A stretch of 64,000 bases of DNA from Pyropia yezoensis (taxonomy: Eukaryota > Rhodophyta > Bangiophyceae > Bangiales > Bangiaceae). The stretch is from assembly GCA_009829735.1 (NCBI GenBank), contig CM020618.1, forward strand, positions 9,205,119-9,269,118. The letters are read 5' to 3'. A program made the translations under genes and the position numbers. Positions 19,375 to 31,055 of this stretch are shown in pieces (the stretch's first letter is position 1; each line of letters opens with the position of its first letter). Under the pieces are notes generated by a model that was not told where the DNA came from, did not search any database, and saw nothing but the letters and a program-made list of their open reading frames with translations.

Positions 19375-20081
19375 CTACCGCACGCGCCGTCGCCGCGGCA
19401 GCTCTTGAGACATCAGCGCCAAGAAGTGGGGAACTTGACAGACACCACCCACAATATGCGTGACCCCGTTGCTCGCAGCGATCCAGGATCTTCGCGTCGT
19501 CAATGGTTGTCGCCGTGTCCACCAGCGTCTTGTTGTCCGCAGCCAGCTTCACGCGTTCGGCATTGACCGAGGTGTACCCACGGGCGGCGATCAGGTCCTT
19601 GAGGCTCAGAGCCCCTTCCGTCATGTGCAACTCGAGGAATGCGGCCAGATTCGGCGCCGGGTCCACTTTTGGGAGCCGGCGATGCTTCCGAGCTCTCTAA
19701 GCACGGTCTTGAGCGCCCCCGCCTTGTCACTGCCCCCTTCCGTCAACCAGAAGGTCAAATCCACAAACGCCGCATCATTGGGCGCAAAGAGGCGAGGTGT
19801 TGGACTTGGCCAGGGTGTCCCACAGGCCGGTGAGCTTGAGCGCCTCCTCGAGGATCGACAGGTCATCCCGCATGGCCACCAGCTCGGCCATGCGTGGGGA
19901 GGGTGCCCGCCTTCGCTTGGCGCGTCGCCGACGGGGCGACGGCCGTGGCGGGCGCGTCCATGGCGGCGCGGAGGACGGGGACCGCGACGCCGCAGCCGGG
20001 GGTGGCCGCCATCATCGCAATGGCCACGGCGGCGGCGGCGGAGGCGGCGGCGGCGGCGCCGAACAGCAGACGGGGAGCCAT
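19375..20081 (-). pseudogene. Secreted fasciclin (FAS1) domain protein, frame-broken
   Basis: ATG 20081 begins a clear signal peptide (MAPRLLFGAAAAASAAAAVA). Reading on with changes of frame gives one FAS1 domain in order: DDLSILEEALKLTGLWDTLA, LFAPNDAAFVDLTFWL (the H1 motif), LAAFLELHMTEGALSLKDLI, SVNAERVKLAADNKTLVDTA and IAASNGVTHIVGGV (the H2-type end), with a stop at 19375-19377. At least four frame changes are needed, near 19900, 19805, 19670 and 19480. FAS1 proteins act in cell adhesion and in the extracellular matrix; the signal peptide fits that. The gene could be a young pseudogene, because every motif is still well preserved. It could also be intact in the organism and damaged by indel errors in this assembly. 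Confidence 0.65.
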
Positions 20082-22076
20082 TGTGGAGGGCAGGGGGGGC
20101 GGGCGGTACACAGGAGCAGGCTGAGCGGTGAGAAGGGGACAGAGAGAGCCGCCGTGAGCAGATAGGTCGGAGGGAGGGAGGTCAGAGGTGCTTGGTCGGT
20201 TGCTGGATGGTGCTCTGCTCAGCACCTGTAGTCGAGGGGTGGCTTCTTACGCGACTCTGCGCCCGCCGGGTGGCGCCTAAATTGCGCTCCAACGCAGCCC
20301 ACCCGCATCGCCGGCCCGTCCGCTGCACCTCGCCGAGCCGACGCCCGCCCAATCCACGCCGGTGTCCCAGTCCCCAGCGTCTGCCGCCGCCGCTGCTGCG
20401 AATGGTCGGGCGCTCAGTGGGGGGCAGTGAGAGCTCCGGTGCCTCACCCTCCCCCATCCGTGGGAGCGTACGGAGGTCGCGCCGCCGCCCCCTTCCACAG
20501 CTTGTACCCGCTCCAAACGTACCAGCCCCCTGGCAGGTACTGTCGGTCAAGACGTCTGCCACCCGGGCCCCGCCGCCGTGGCCCACGACGCGGGCCCCAC
20601 ACCAGCGGGCACGCGATCGCCACAAAGGCGTGCGAGTCGTCGAGCGCGGGACGACTGAGGCCTCGACGGGCGAGCGCCCCAGACCGCCTCCGCCCCTCTC
20701 TCCACCTCCCCACCACACCCTCCGCTTCCCCGTATGTACACCCCCTGATCTCACCTCGGCGGCACTGTCCGCCATTACCTCCGCTACAAGCCCCTCTTTC
20801 CCACTCCCCTCCGCCCCCCCTCCCTTGGCGATGATGTCCGCCACCATGTGCGCTGCTCCTCCCTTTCCCCCCCCTCGTCCCCCAACCTGAGCGAGAGTGT
20901 CCGCCCGTACACGAGGGACGATGCCGGGTGACCCCCCCCCAATCCTGCCTGCCTTGAGGGGGTCTGGCGTTGCGCACCAGCGCATCGGCCCGGCCCTTGC
21001 TCCCTCCCCCCCCCCTCCACAAAGCGCCACTCCTATGTACTGCTGCCTGATGTTGGTCGGCGGTGCGCACCCACCGCACCGCTGGCGGCGCTCGCCAGCG
21101 CCTGCGTCGGCCGCCACATCCCTGACTAGTGCCGTGGCCACGCGGTCGGCCGTGTCTTGGCTGCCCGCCACCGCGTTGAGCGCGTCTTCCACCACCCCCG
21201 TGGCCCTCGCAGCATAGTAAACACGCTGCGATCGCCGCCCACACCCTCTAACTCCGCTCGGGAGACGCAGCGGAAAGCTGCAGCCGTGCGGGCCGTCAAA
21301 GCCCCACAGAAGCCCACCGCTTCCGCCGTCGACTGAAACGCAAGCGGTCAGGACAGGCGTCAATGCAGCCTATGGGCCGCCCCGGCTGCGTCCACCGCCC
21401 CAAGACATATCCGGTGCCCACCCACGCAGCACCCGCGTCAGCATTGCCAAGCCCCCCCCCGGTAGACATCGAGGCCAGCGCGCCCTCCTGGGGCGACGGC
21501 CCCCACTGAAGAAAAATATCGCTCCAGAGTCCCCACTCCACGAGGCCCAGCGCAGGGCTATCACCATCGCCCACGCCATCGCCGAGGTCAGCTGCCTTGC
21601 AGGGGCAGAGAGCCCCAGCGGTGTGAGTTTGGTGAGCGTCGTAAGGTCTCGTGCGTCCGGCAGCGTCAGCAGAGGAGCTGAAGAGGCGACACCACTGCCG
21701 CTGCGCCCCGCATTTGCGCCAAGTGCGGCGGTAGCAGAACCGCTTTTTACCATACTGTCGGGCGGGCGCGGGTGACGTAGACAGAAACGGAAACTCCGGC
21801 GGAAGCTACTGTCGAACGGACACGCAGGTACGCCATCACGACGACCGCATTTCACAATCAGACCCTCCATGGAGCTGTCCCCTGCCAGAGGAGACTGGGT
21901 TGCGCGTACGAGAGCAGGGCATCAGATAAATTTCAAGAGTTATGTCTATCCTCTTCGCACGAGCCTGTACCACACACCTTCTCCCCCCATCCCCGATGGG
22001 CACACTGTGCCCATCCTTCCCTCATCGGCTGCGCTCATGTATGTACAATCTTGTTCCACGCCCCTTTGCCTATGAC
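20082..22076. other. Possible decayed coding sequence on minus strand, unresolved
   Basis: Minus-strand frames covering 21870-21370, 21574-21296 and 21363-20182 overlap, and pieces look protein-like (for example VVEDALNAVAGSQDTADRVA and AARQLTSAMAWAMVIALRW). They never form one frame and no family is recognised. This may be a multi-exon or degenerate gene. The rest of the region is Pro/Arg-rich low complexity. Confidence 0.25.
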
Positions 22077-22256
22077 TCAAGAATGCGTGTCTCCGTCTGC
22101 CTCGTCAGCAGTTTTCTCGTCTGGCATCATCTCGTGAATGGCCTTGAGAACCGTAATCGTCGTGGAGACAGCGAACGCCACCACCTTGAACCACTTGAGC
22201 ACTTCGCCGACAATCGGCTTTGCATCCTCGGCCACCTTGGCCGACCTGATCGACAT
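22077..22256 (-). CDS. Small single-pass membrane protein, 59 aa
   Basis: ATG 22256 to TGA 22077. The protein starts MSIRSAKVAEDAKPIVGEV, has one hydrophobic helix (KVVAFAVSTTITVLKAI, about residues 26-42) and ends with an acidic tail (MMPDEKTADEADGD). It is too short and unfamiliar for a function to be assigned. Codon composition is less GC-biased than in neighbouring host genes. It could be an exon of a larger gene or a chance frame. Confidence 0.35.
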   Translation of the reverse strand: MSIRSAKVAEDAKPIVGEVLKWFKVVAFAVSTTITVLKAIHEMMPDEKTADEADGDTHS

Positions 22257-22989
22257 ACCGCCAAAGGAGGGGGTTCCCGCCGTCCGTTCACAGGTCGGCA
22301 CGGGTCGGCCTTGGGATGGGCGGAGCAAAATAGCACGGGGGCTGAGAAAGTGGGGAAAGAAGAGTGAGGGAGGTGTGGGGGGCGGGGTGCGCAGAGGTGG
22401 AAGACAAGGAGGAAATGGGAGCAGTCAATGCAGTGGCGTGAGAGACCAGCGATGGGAGTGAGAGAAGCTCTCTTCTTGGTCGAATGGCGGGGAGGACGCA
22501 CCTTTTGTAGGCAGTCGACCCCCCGTCCCGCAGAGGCCGCGACGGCCAGACTCGCCGCGAGGTTAGTTGGAAGGGCAGGGGGCGCACCCCCCTCTCCACA
22601 CGCCTCCGGAGCCGACGGCGCCGCGCGTGCCGCCCATGCGCGCGCACTCGTCTGCCGACAGCTCGCCTGGCCTCGTCATCAGGGCACGGCCAGCGATGCC
22701 AGCGCTCCATGTGTTGGGGCGAGGAAAATCACGTCGTCCAATGAGGAAGCATCTGACGTCTATCTTGCCTGCTATCCCAGGCCAACCAGCGCTCAGAGAT
22801 CGTCACTTCGTGAGGTCCCATTGGTCCTTTGCAGAACCGGAAGCAGCAGCTCGGTGCGAGAGAGGCCAGCTGACGCCAGGCAACACGTGTGATCATGAAC
22901 TCGATTGTGTCAAGGCAATTGGGAGAGTACTCGAGAACAGAGGGACGCCTCCTCAGGCGTGCCCGCACCCAGCGGCCACGACCGCCGAG

Positions 22990-23052
<63 letters not shown>

Positions 23053-23848
23053 CCAAGACGACGTACAGCCGCTGCGGCGTTTCCATGGCGATGCCCGGCG
23101 GGCGGTGAGTGCTCTGCCGACGTCGCCCCACCGCCACCGCCGCCACTGCCACCGACGCCGCCGCCGTTGCATCCGCCGCTGCGCGTCGACGCCCGCGCCC
23201 GGACGGCGCGGCCGGCGCGGCCGGCGCGGCCGCCCACCGCTGCCGCGCCGCGGCCGCCGCATCTCGCCGCGGCGGCAACGCCCCCTTTTTTCTCTTTTGC
23301 GCGGCCAAACCCCGCCCGCGGACGCCTGCCCGCCGCCATATCTTCCGCCGCCGCCGCGGCGCCGCTGTTGAGAGACTGTGGGGCCGTTTGCCCCATCGCC
23401 TGTGCGCGCAAGTCCCCGTGTGCGCCTACCTCCAGGTACCACAGTGACAGAGTAAAGGAGAGTGTGTGAAGGCCTGCAGGTACCCGGGAACTGGAAGTAG
23501 CCCGCTGTGCACGTACCCTGTGAACAGGAGAATAACACTGCCAGCACTGCCTAGTTGCAAGACTTAACTTCTAAGGCGTTCGACACGATGCTTTCAGCCC
23601 AGAACGTTTCTTCAGAAGTTTCGAAGCATCTTTCCGCCCGCCTCTCTTCCGCGCGAAGCTGCGCGAACTCCCCGAACAGTCCGGAATGACGTCTCATACT
23701 CATACCGGGTCCACTGGGTACTCAGTTGCTGGCGCCAAACGTCCACGTCACGCCCGTTGCCGCCCTTCCTCGTTCCCCGCACATTCGGCTGTCGCGCGCA
23801 GGCGGCCCTACCATCGCCTCTTACCCCCGGTGCACCCCGCCATCCACC
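22257..23848. other. Low-complexity spacer with a long GCC trinucleotide repeat
   Basis: No gene is supported. The long open frames across 22890-23450 owe their length to the trinucleotide repeat and give poly-Ala, poly-Pro or poly-Arg depending on frame. Confidence 0.45.
22985..23052. repeat. (GCC)n microsatellite
   Basis: An almost pure GCC/CCG repeat of about 68 bp, preceded by interrupted copies of the same unit. Confidence 0.9.
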
Positions 23849-25176
23849 ATGTCCCAGTTCAACCCTGTGATGAGTGGCGGGGTGGACTTACGCACCAGCG
23901 GAGTCCTCTCATCCCCTGACCCGATTCTGCCTCCGACGGACTGCAATGTTCGCGGCTTGAGCGCTTTGTGTGTGGGTCGCGGATTGAAGCTGCCTGCCCA
24001 CCCCACCGTGGACAACTTGACGCGTTTGGTCGCGGCCTACAATGCCGAGATTGTGTCAGACGGGGACTACCATCTGAAGAGGATGCTCCAGATATCGCTG
24101 ATGTCTATTGGGGGTGACCATGGTCTGTCCCGCTGTGTGAGGGCATCCATGACCTCTTTTCGGCGCGGATTCGCGTCGGAGCAGAGAGCTCCGGCCTTGG
24201 CAGGGGCGTCCGTGGCATCTGACACGTCGACCGAGGCCGGGCCCTTCCTAGCTTCTCCGTACCTCGCCGTGGCTCGGTCCGGACTGCCATCTCCTTCATC
24301 TGCTGTGGCTGAGCACGCTGTTTCACCGCGTACATTATTGGCGCCTGACCCGCCAAGCGTGGAACTGGGCCAGGCGTCATCGACTGGCGGCCTACTTGAC
24401 ATGGAGCGGGCGCGGCTAAACTTTGAGATTGAGAAACACCGAGACTCAGTGGCTTTGGAGAGGAAGAGGATTGACTTCGAGGAGACCCGGTGGCGATACT
24501 CGCTGTCGTCCCCACCTCATCGATCTTCACATATCCGATGCCCTGTGACCCCATGTGCTCTTTTCCCTCTTCCACCCCCCCCCCCCCGCCCGCCCCCACT
24601 CCTCTTGTCCCCCTTGCGGATGAGTCAGCCAGGGTGCACGCCACCACCGTAACACCCCTGCCCTTCCCGCAGGCCGTGCCCTCCGTGGCCATCGAGCCTC
24701 CCCTGAGTGGCCCGTTGCTGAAGGTTCTCGAAGATATCGTCGGCTACGGCCATGCAGAGCCTGGCAGTCGAGGGCTCTTTTCTGGCCTCGCGGCCGTTGA
24801 CGCCTCGTTGGCGGTCACTCCGCGTGGGTCTGCGCTGGGGCGGAAGCTGGTGAACTTGAAGCGGGCTCATCATGAATACGTGCGGATGCTCAACTGGGTG
24901 GAGTCACTCTTGGCTGGTCACCCACATGCCCGGCTCATCCCACCGAAGTCTCCGTCCAAAAAGGGAACTTTATCGTGGCTCGGGGTGGTGTACCGGGTCA
25001 GAGGAGCGCTGCAGGGCGACCCACGGCGCCATTCGGCGCCGCCGTCGCCGACCCCGCGCCGGTGCCGGCGCCCACTGCCACGTGCCGGCGCTCGCGCGGC
25101 GGCCGCGCCGGTCCCCCCCCCCCTGTCCCCTCCTGACCACTCCCCGCGCCCACGGCCGGCCCTCAGAAGAGCGTGA
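23849..25176 (+). CDS. Unknown protein, frameshifted at a C homopolymer
   Basis: ATG 23849 in good context (ccaccATGt) opens a frame with no low-complexity start: MSQFNPVMSGGVDLR, LTRLVAAYNAEIVSDGDYHL and a short charged coiled segment (FEIEKHRDSVALERKRIDFE, about residues 190-215). That frame ends at 24652. A second frame, one base off, is open through 25176 and carries another ordered segment (LLKVLEDIVGYGHAEPG, LGRKLVNLKRAHHEYVRMLN). Both frames are Pro-rich across the run of 13 C at 24575-24587, which is the likely point of change. Joined, the product would be about 440 aa. No family is recognised. The third-position bias is weaker than in the clear host genes, so a transposon origin is possible. 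Confidence 0.4.
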
Positions 25177-27261
25177 GGCGGGTGGTGGTCACGGCAATAC
25201 GGGCGGAAGAGAGCGGATGGCGACCAGAAATGTGCTTGCCCGGCCGGCGCGGGCGCTCCGCCCCCCCCATCCCCCACCCCCGGTCGTGCGCCCAGCCCTC
25301 ACCCGCCCTTCCCACACCCCCTTACGAGTGTATCTTACGCCGGTCGTCACGGTGCGGGGGCGCAGTAGGTACCTACGGCGCGTGCCACCGAGGGGCGCGG
25401 TCGGTAATGGCGCGCACTCCCCCCCCTCTCATCCCCCCCCTCCCCCTGCCCTTCCCCCCCCCCCTTTGTCTCTTGACGTCGCCCTGACCGCTTGCCGGTA
25501 TACCTGCAGCTGTTCTCGCCGTGCGGCCGCTTGATGGTTGGCTGCCGCCACCGCCGCCGCCGCCGCGGTAGTGCCGCGTTGCGGTGAGCCGGGGGAGGCG
25601 GTGGCAGGGAGCGGGGTGGCGAGCGCGGGGCGGCCCGCGGCGGAGGTCTCCCTCCCGACAACCCACCGGCGGGCGAATGGGGGTGGATGGGGGTGGATGG
25701 GTGCGCATTTTTGGGTTTTGTCCATGTCCGCGCTGCCAGAGCACCGGCGCCCAGCCGGCGCGTCAGCGACACACACAGAAAGAAGCTGGCCGCCTGCCCC
25801 CCCTCTCTCTCTGTATCATTGAGGCCAGCGGGGGGCGTCTGTCGTCACGCTCACCCCCCCACCCCAGCGCCCCCCCCCCACACGCCGAGACGGCGGCCGC
25901 CCAGGGCGGCCGCGTCAGGCACCCACCTCCCGACGACGCCGATGCGGCGCCCCCCCCCCCCCACGGCGGTCGCGACGGCGGCGGCGGCGGTGTCACGGCC
26001 ACCGCCGCTCCCAGCGCCGCCCCGCCGCCCCCACGGCCATCACCATCGTCCTTGTCGCCGCCGTCGCTGCCGGCGGCGGCGGCGACAGTGAGGGTGGCTG
26101 TGCCGTTGAGCAACTTGACGCGCGCGGCTGTGGTAGCGACGACAGCAGGGGGGGGGGAGGTGCGTTCGTGGGGAGAGGCGGGCGCGGGAGCGGGGGCGGG
26201 ACAGGGAGGGGGGCACGCCGCTGCTGTCCCCGCTGTTGGCGCTGCCGTTGGTAAAGTGTCCAGTCATAGAAGTACGTACTTGTTGATGAGACCGCACTAC
26301 TTCTCGTCAATATGTTCATTCAAAGATGAAACACCCATGTTCGCTATTGAAACATCACCCCATGTTGTACAGATTGATGCCACTCGATAAGTATACTCCT
26401 GAACTATCCACTGCCATAGTCAAGTGGGCACGCACTGTAAGGATTCAATCAACAACTCACACCCTGGGAACTGCCTAGTTCCCAGCCAATGGGAATATTT
26501 GGCTGGGATACAATCCAGTTCCCATGAGGCGAGTGTGAGTCTACCGTCCCGTTCATCCCGGGGTTTATCCCGAGGGTGCGCCTCTCTAATACCCTCGTCG
26601 GTGACGACTGAACGCCTGGCTTCCGCCCCCCAGCTGGGCCTGCCCGTCTGCCTGCCCCCCCCCTCAGTCGGTCCCCCTGCCAGCCGGCTGCCTGTGCCCA
26701 GCTGCGGGCCGCACAGCCCGGCAGGCTTCCCCGCCCATCCGTATGATGGGTTGGGGCCTGTAGTGTCCCGCACCGCATCCGCATGTCTGTATGGAAGGGG
26801 AGCCGAGCCTGCCCGTAGGGCGGGCCGCCGCGCCGCCCCATCGCCGTCCGCCTTGTGGCTGGGGTGGATCTGTCCGCTCCCAGTCGTCCGTCCTGTGGCG
26901 GGGGTGGCTCCGTCCGTCCTCAGCTGCCCATCGTGTGGCTGGGGTGCCGCCGTCCTTGGCGGTTGGCGACCACTCCCCGCGTACCCTGCCCAACTGCGTC
27001 AGCGTGCCGCCGCCAGTCCGCCGCCACCGGCCAGCGGCCGTCCACCGCCGTCGTCGTGGGTCGCCGCCGTCCGTCGCCGCCGTGGGTGCCACTCAGGGGG
27101 TCGGACCCACCGGTGGCCCCCCGGCACGTGCTAGCCACAGGATGGCGGCCGCCACTTGGGGAATGAGGTGATGAAGCGTCGGGGGGGGGTTGCCTCAAGT
27201 AAGTGGCACCCCCCCCCCTCTGCATCCCTCATTCACAACACTCCCCCGCGGCCGTCATGCG
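25177..27261. other. Low-complexity intergenic DNA
   Basis: C-rich tracts dominate 25200-26200. Bases 26240-26560 are AT-richer and include a hairpin element (26454-26538). Between about 26855 and 26975 imperfect direct repeats of a 40-45 bp unit containing GTGGCTGGGGTGG occur three times. No gene is supported. Confidence 0.4.
26454..26538. repeat. Compact multi-hairpin palindromic element
   Basis: CTGGGAACT pairs with AGTTCCCAG, CAGCCAA pairs with TTGGCTG, and the outer arms CTCACAC and GTGTGAG are also inverted. In single-stranded form this could fold into nested stems. It may be a tiny MITE or a cruciform site. Confidence 0.55.
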
Positions 27262-28980
27262 TCAGAGGTTGACCGTGAGGCCTGTCCCGCTGCGGCACGT
27301 TTCGAACGCGGCGACAGGTAGGGCCTTGGAGAGGCCGTTGGCTAACATCTGCTTGGTCCCGACGTGGACGACTGTCAGTGGCTTGTCGACGACCCGCTCT
27401 CGTACGTAGCGACAGGAAAAGTCGACGTGCTTTGTCCGGGACGAGGAGGTAGTGTTGTGCATCATAGAGATGGCGCTCTCGCTGTCGCACCGAATTGTCA
27501 CGGGGAGCACCCCGCTGTCGAGGTCTATGATGAGCGCCCTGAGCCATACCGCCTCGCTCGGGGCGCTCGACCCTGCCGTGTACTGAGCCTCCGCAGTCGA
27601 CAGGGCTACACATGACTGCCGCTTGCTCAGCCATGACCCAGCCGCGCATTTGAGGGTGAAGTCTTACCCTGTCGTCGACCGGCGGGGGTCCACGTCACTC
27701 GTGTAGTCGGAGTCGTGGAAGCCGGCTAGCGGCATAGCGTTGTTGTACGTGAGACCCAGGTCGGCGGCCCCCTTCAGGTACCGCAGCACTCGTTTGGTCA
27801 CGGCCAGGTGCTGGTTGGTAGGCGCCCTCATAAGCCACGACAGGCGCCCCACAACCAGAAAGATATCCGGAAGAGTGCAGGTTGCGAGGTAGAGCAGCGC
27901 ACCGACCAGCTCTTGGTAGGTCTTGTGTTCCTGTGTTGAGAGTGCCTCACCCCCCTGTGTCACCTCCACGTCTGTCCCCAACAGCAGCTTGACAGAGTTT
28001 GCTCCGGATAGCCCAAAGCGCTCGAACAGAGTGACGACGTATTGCCGTTACCCGAGCGTGATCGTCCCCGCCTTGTGGTCCTGGTCAAAGTGGAGCACAA
28101 GGAAGTACGAAGGCTCCCCCATCTCCCTGGCATTCAAGACGCCGGCGACGCTGCTGGTCGCGGCGTTTGCCGCCGCGGCCGTCTCGGCGACAACAAGTAG
28201 ATCGTCAACGTATACGAAGATGCACACGGTCATGCCGCATCGCTCGCCCTTGAAGAGGCAGGGGTCGGATGCGCACCGCTCGAATCCGGCCGACTTCAGC
28301 ACTCCTGCCCGCTTGATGTGCCACTGACGGGCCGCCTGCTTGAGCCCGTAGAGAGCCTTCATCAGCTCGCAGACCATGCCCCTTTGGCCGCGCTTGTACC
28401 CGCGCGGCTGCTCAACGTAGATGGTCTCGTCGACGTCGCCATTGAGAAAGGCTATTTCATTGTCTAGCTGTTGGATGCCCAGCCCCTTCGCAGCTGCGAT
28501 AGCAAGGAGGGACCCGAGGGTGGTGTGGCGCGCCACAGGGGCGAAGCACTCAAAGTAGTCAACTAGGTGCTCTTGCTTGTCGCCGCGTACCACGAACCGC
28601 CCCTTGTAGCGCTCAACCTCGCCGGTCGCGCCACGCTTGCGCTCGCACAGCCTAGTCGTGGGGATGACGCATCCCCGGCTTGCGTTTGACCAGCCGCCAC
28701 GTGCCTTTCTTCCACAGCGAGTCGACCTCGGCATTGATGGCCTTGGAAAACTCCGGCCAGTCATCCTCTCTGCTGGCCCAGTCCATGCGCATCTTGTCTG
28801 GTGACGGTCCGTTTGCAGCCAGCGCCCGCGCCACCGTGGGCGTGTGGGTGCGCGGGGCGGGCGCCGCTCCCATCGCCCGACCGCCCGTTGACGTCCCGAT
28901 CTTGGAGCTCAGGATGGGCTTGCCCGGCGGGCCGACCCCCCTGGCCGGACAAACCCATGCAGTATCATGGTCAAGTCCCT
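27262..28980 (-). pseudogene. Decayed Ty1/copia pol fragment (RT and RNase H)
   Basis: Read on the minus strand, the sequence upstream of the RT (DDWPEFSKAINAEVDSLW) is followed by a frame change near 28660. The RVT_2 core comes next, with FVVRGDKQEHLVDYFECFAP, LDNEIAFLNGDVDETIYVEQ, ALYGLKQAARQWH and the catalytic FVYVDDLLVV. In-frame TAA codons at 28048-28050 and 27664-27666 interrupt it; between them is AVTKRVLRYLKGAADLGLTY. The RNase H part follows with RCDSESAISMMHN and GTKQMLANGLSKAL. No LTRs, gag or integrase are seen nearby, so this is a truncated, inactive copy. It belongs to a family distinct from the intact element at 50356-56469, which has VHVDDFLF instead of YVDD. Confidence 0.85.
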
Positions 28981-29194
28981 GCGACAGCCACCCATTGCTG
29001 CATGGGGCAAGCAAAATAGTCACAGAATGGGCCGGTTTGGCTTCCCACTTCCAGTCGCCATCGGTCCAGTGTTGTGGTGTTTCTACGTGACCATACTGAA
29101 ATTGAAGAGCTATTTTTTTTTTCCATTCTATCGCGAGCTTTCGTCCGCCCATCCTGGTCATGCGCGCGTCGTGACCCAACGGGTAGCGCTCTCT

Positions 29195-29220
29195 CCCCCC
29201 CCCCCCCCCCCCCCCCCCCC
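29195..29220. repeat. Poly-C run, 26 bp
   Basis: Uninterrupted C. Confidence 0.95.
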
Positions 29221-29431
29221 TTCTCCGCCCCCCCCGCCCCCGCATCCAAAAAAAGCAAGAAAAGAGAGAGAAAGAGGAGCACACGACGCGCCGCCGCTAC
29301 CCCCACACACGCACGGCACCAGCGGCGACGGCCACTGACTCGCGCAGGGGCACCGTTTCCCCCGCGGGGGCGGGGATGGCGACCTGTGACGCCGTGGTCG
29401 TCATCGACGCCCCACCCTTCCCCTTTCGAGC

Positions 29432-29432
<1 letters not shown>

Positions 29433-29486
<54 letters not shown>
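29433..29486. repeat. Poly-C run, 54 bp
   Basis: Uninterrupted C, among the longest homopolymers in the window. Confidence 0.95.
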
Positions 29487-29487
<1 letters not shown>

Positions 29488-29928
29488 CGTCTGCCGCCCC
29501 GTGGCGACGAACACGCGCCGCGGCGGCCATAGGGTACACACCTACGCACAACCCCGTCCCCGTCCTGCACGCGCCCATCGCGCGGGCGGGGGGGGGGGCG
29601 CGCGCGCGCGCGCGCCAGCGCGCCTTGCCGAGTGCAACGTGCAAGCCGCCTGGCGGGGGTGGGCGGGCCGCCGGCGGGCGGGCGGGCGGGCGGGCGGGCG
29701 GGGCGGGGCGGTTCTCCCAGCCCCCCACCCCCCCCGCGGGCGAGGCGGGCTCGGCCACGGGTCCAAGACGCCGCCCCCCCGCCGCCGGCTGGGCCTTCCC
29801 CCCCCCCTCAACGGGCGCCCGCCCGCCCATGATGGGCGGGCTCCCCCCCCCCCCCGCCCCGGGTCGCGGCGCGGCGGCGCCCGCCGCCCCGCCGCACCGC
29901 GGCTGCCCCAGCACGGGACAAAGACAAA

Positions 29929-29951
29929 GGGGGGGGGGGGGGGGGGGGGGG
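29929..29951. repeat. Poly-G run, 23 bp
   Basis: Uninterrupted G; a second run of 19 G lies at 30089-30107. Confidence 0.95.
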
Positions 29952-30732
29952 CGGGGGTGCGTCGGCGGCCACGCCGCCGCCGCCGCCGCCACGCCGGCCG
30001 GCCGCCCCCGCGGGGCATATGCACGGCGGCCACCGCCTGCGGCAGGCGTCCCCGCGCATGAGTGCAGGGACCGTCGACCCGCACGCGCGGGGGGGGGGGG
30101 GGGGGGGTGGCCGGAGGGGCGGCGGCCAAATTATTGGGGCGCGCCCCCGCCCGTCGCCTTCCCCGGTGGAGGACGCCCCCCCCCCCCCACCACCGCCCCG
30201 GGCGGTGACGCCGCCACCCCCCCCCCCCCTTCCCCCCCCCTCCTCCTCCTCCTGCTCCTCCTCCTCCCCCTCCACGGCCACGACCACCAACCCCCGCCGT
30301 GGCCCGGCGTCACCGTCTCGGGCGCAACGGCCGCGACGACGCGATCCGCGACGCTGCCGCCAAGCTGGCCGGCCGGCCCCCTCTGAGGGGGTGTTGGGGA
30401 GTGGGGTTGTGTGGGGGTGGGGAGGGCGTGCGGGTTTGGGGATGGGGGGGGGGGGGGGTGGGTGGGTGGGTGGGGGGGTGGCGGCACTGGCGCAGTGGCG
30501 GCACCTCATCGACCCCACCACTAGCGTTTTGGGTGTGGCGGTGGCGGCGGCGGTGCTGGACGGCATGAGGGAGGGGGTAGTAGGTAGGCGGGGGGGGGGG
30601 GGGCGGGGGGAGGGGGGGTGGACATCGAGGGGGGGGGGGGGGGGTGGGGTGAGGTGCGGGCGCCTCCCTGCTTGGCCCCCGCGATCTCGTACATGGTGCC
30701 CCCAGGCGGGTCAAGGGGGAGGGCGGCGGTAC

Positions 30733-30785
30733 GCCCCCGCCCCGCCCCGCCCCGCCCCGCCCCGCCCCGCCCCGCCCCGCCCCGC
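30733..30785. repeat. (CCCCG)n satellite
   Basis: About ten tandem copies of a CCCCG pentamer. The complementary strand has regularly spaced G4 blocks suited to G-quadruplex folding. Confidence 0.9.
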
Positions 30786-30929
30786 CATTGCCCACGTGGC
30801 GGGTGCATCGGGGGGGGGGGGGGGGGGGGGTGCGGTGGGAGGTGGAGGGGGGAGTTGGGGAGGACGGCCGCCCCTCATCAATGCCTTGGGCGCCCCACCC
30901 CGCCGCAGGGCGGGCGGTGCCTGCTCGTG

Positions 30930-31055
30930 CCCGCCCGCCCGCCCCCCTGCCGGCCCGCCCGCCTGCCGGCCCGCCCGCTTGCCGGCCGGCCCGCCCGCCC
31001 GCCCGCCCGCCCGCCCGCGTGCCTGCCTGCCTGCCCCTGCCTACCTGCCTGCCGC
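30930..31055. repeat. (CCCG)n / (CCTG)n tetramer array
   Basis: Degenerate tandem tetramers GCCC and TGCC across about 125 bp. Confidence 0.8.

Noticed and set aside
22890..23450. Long frames across the GCC repeat as a poly-Ala or poly-Pro protein gene
   Set aside because: All frames on both strands stay open because of the trinucleotide repeat; no domain or consistent start is present.
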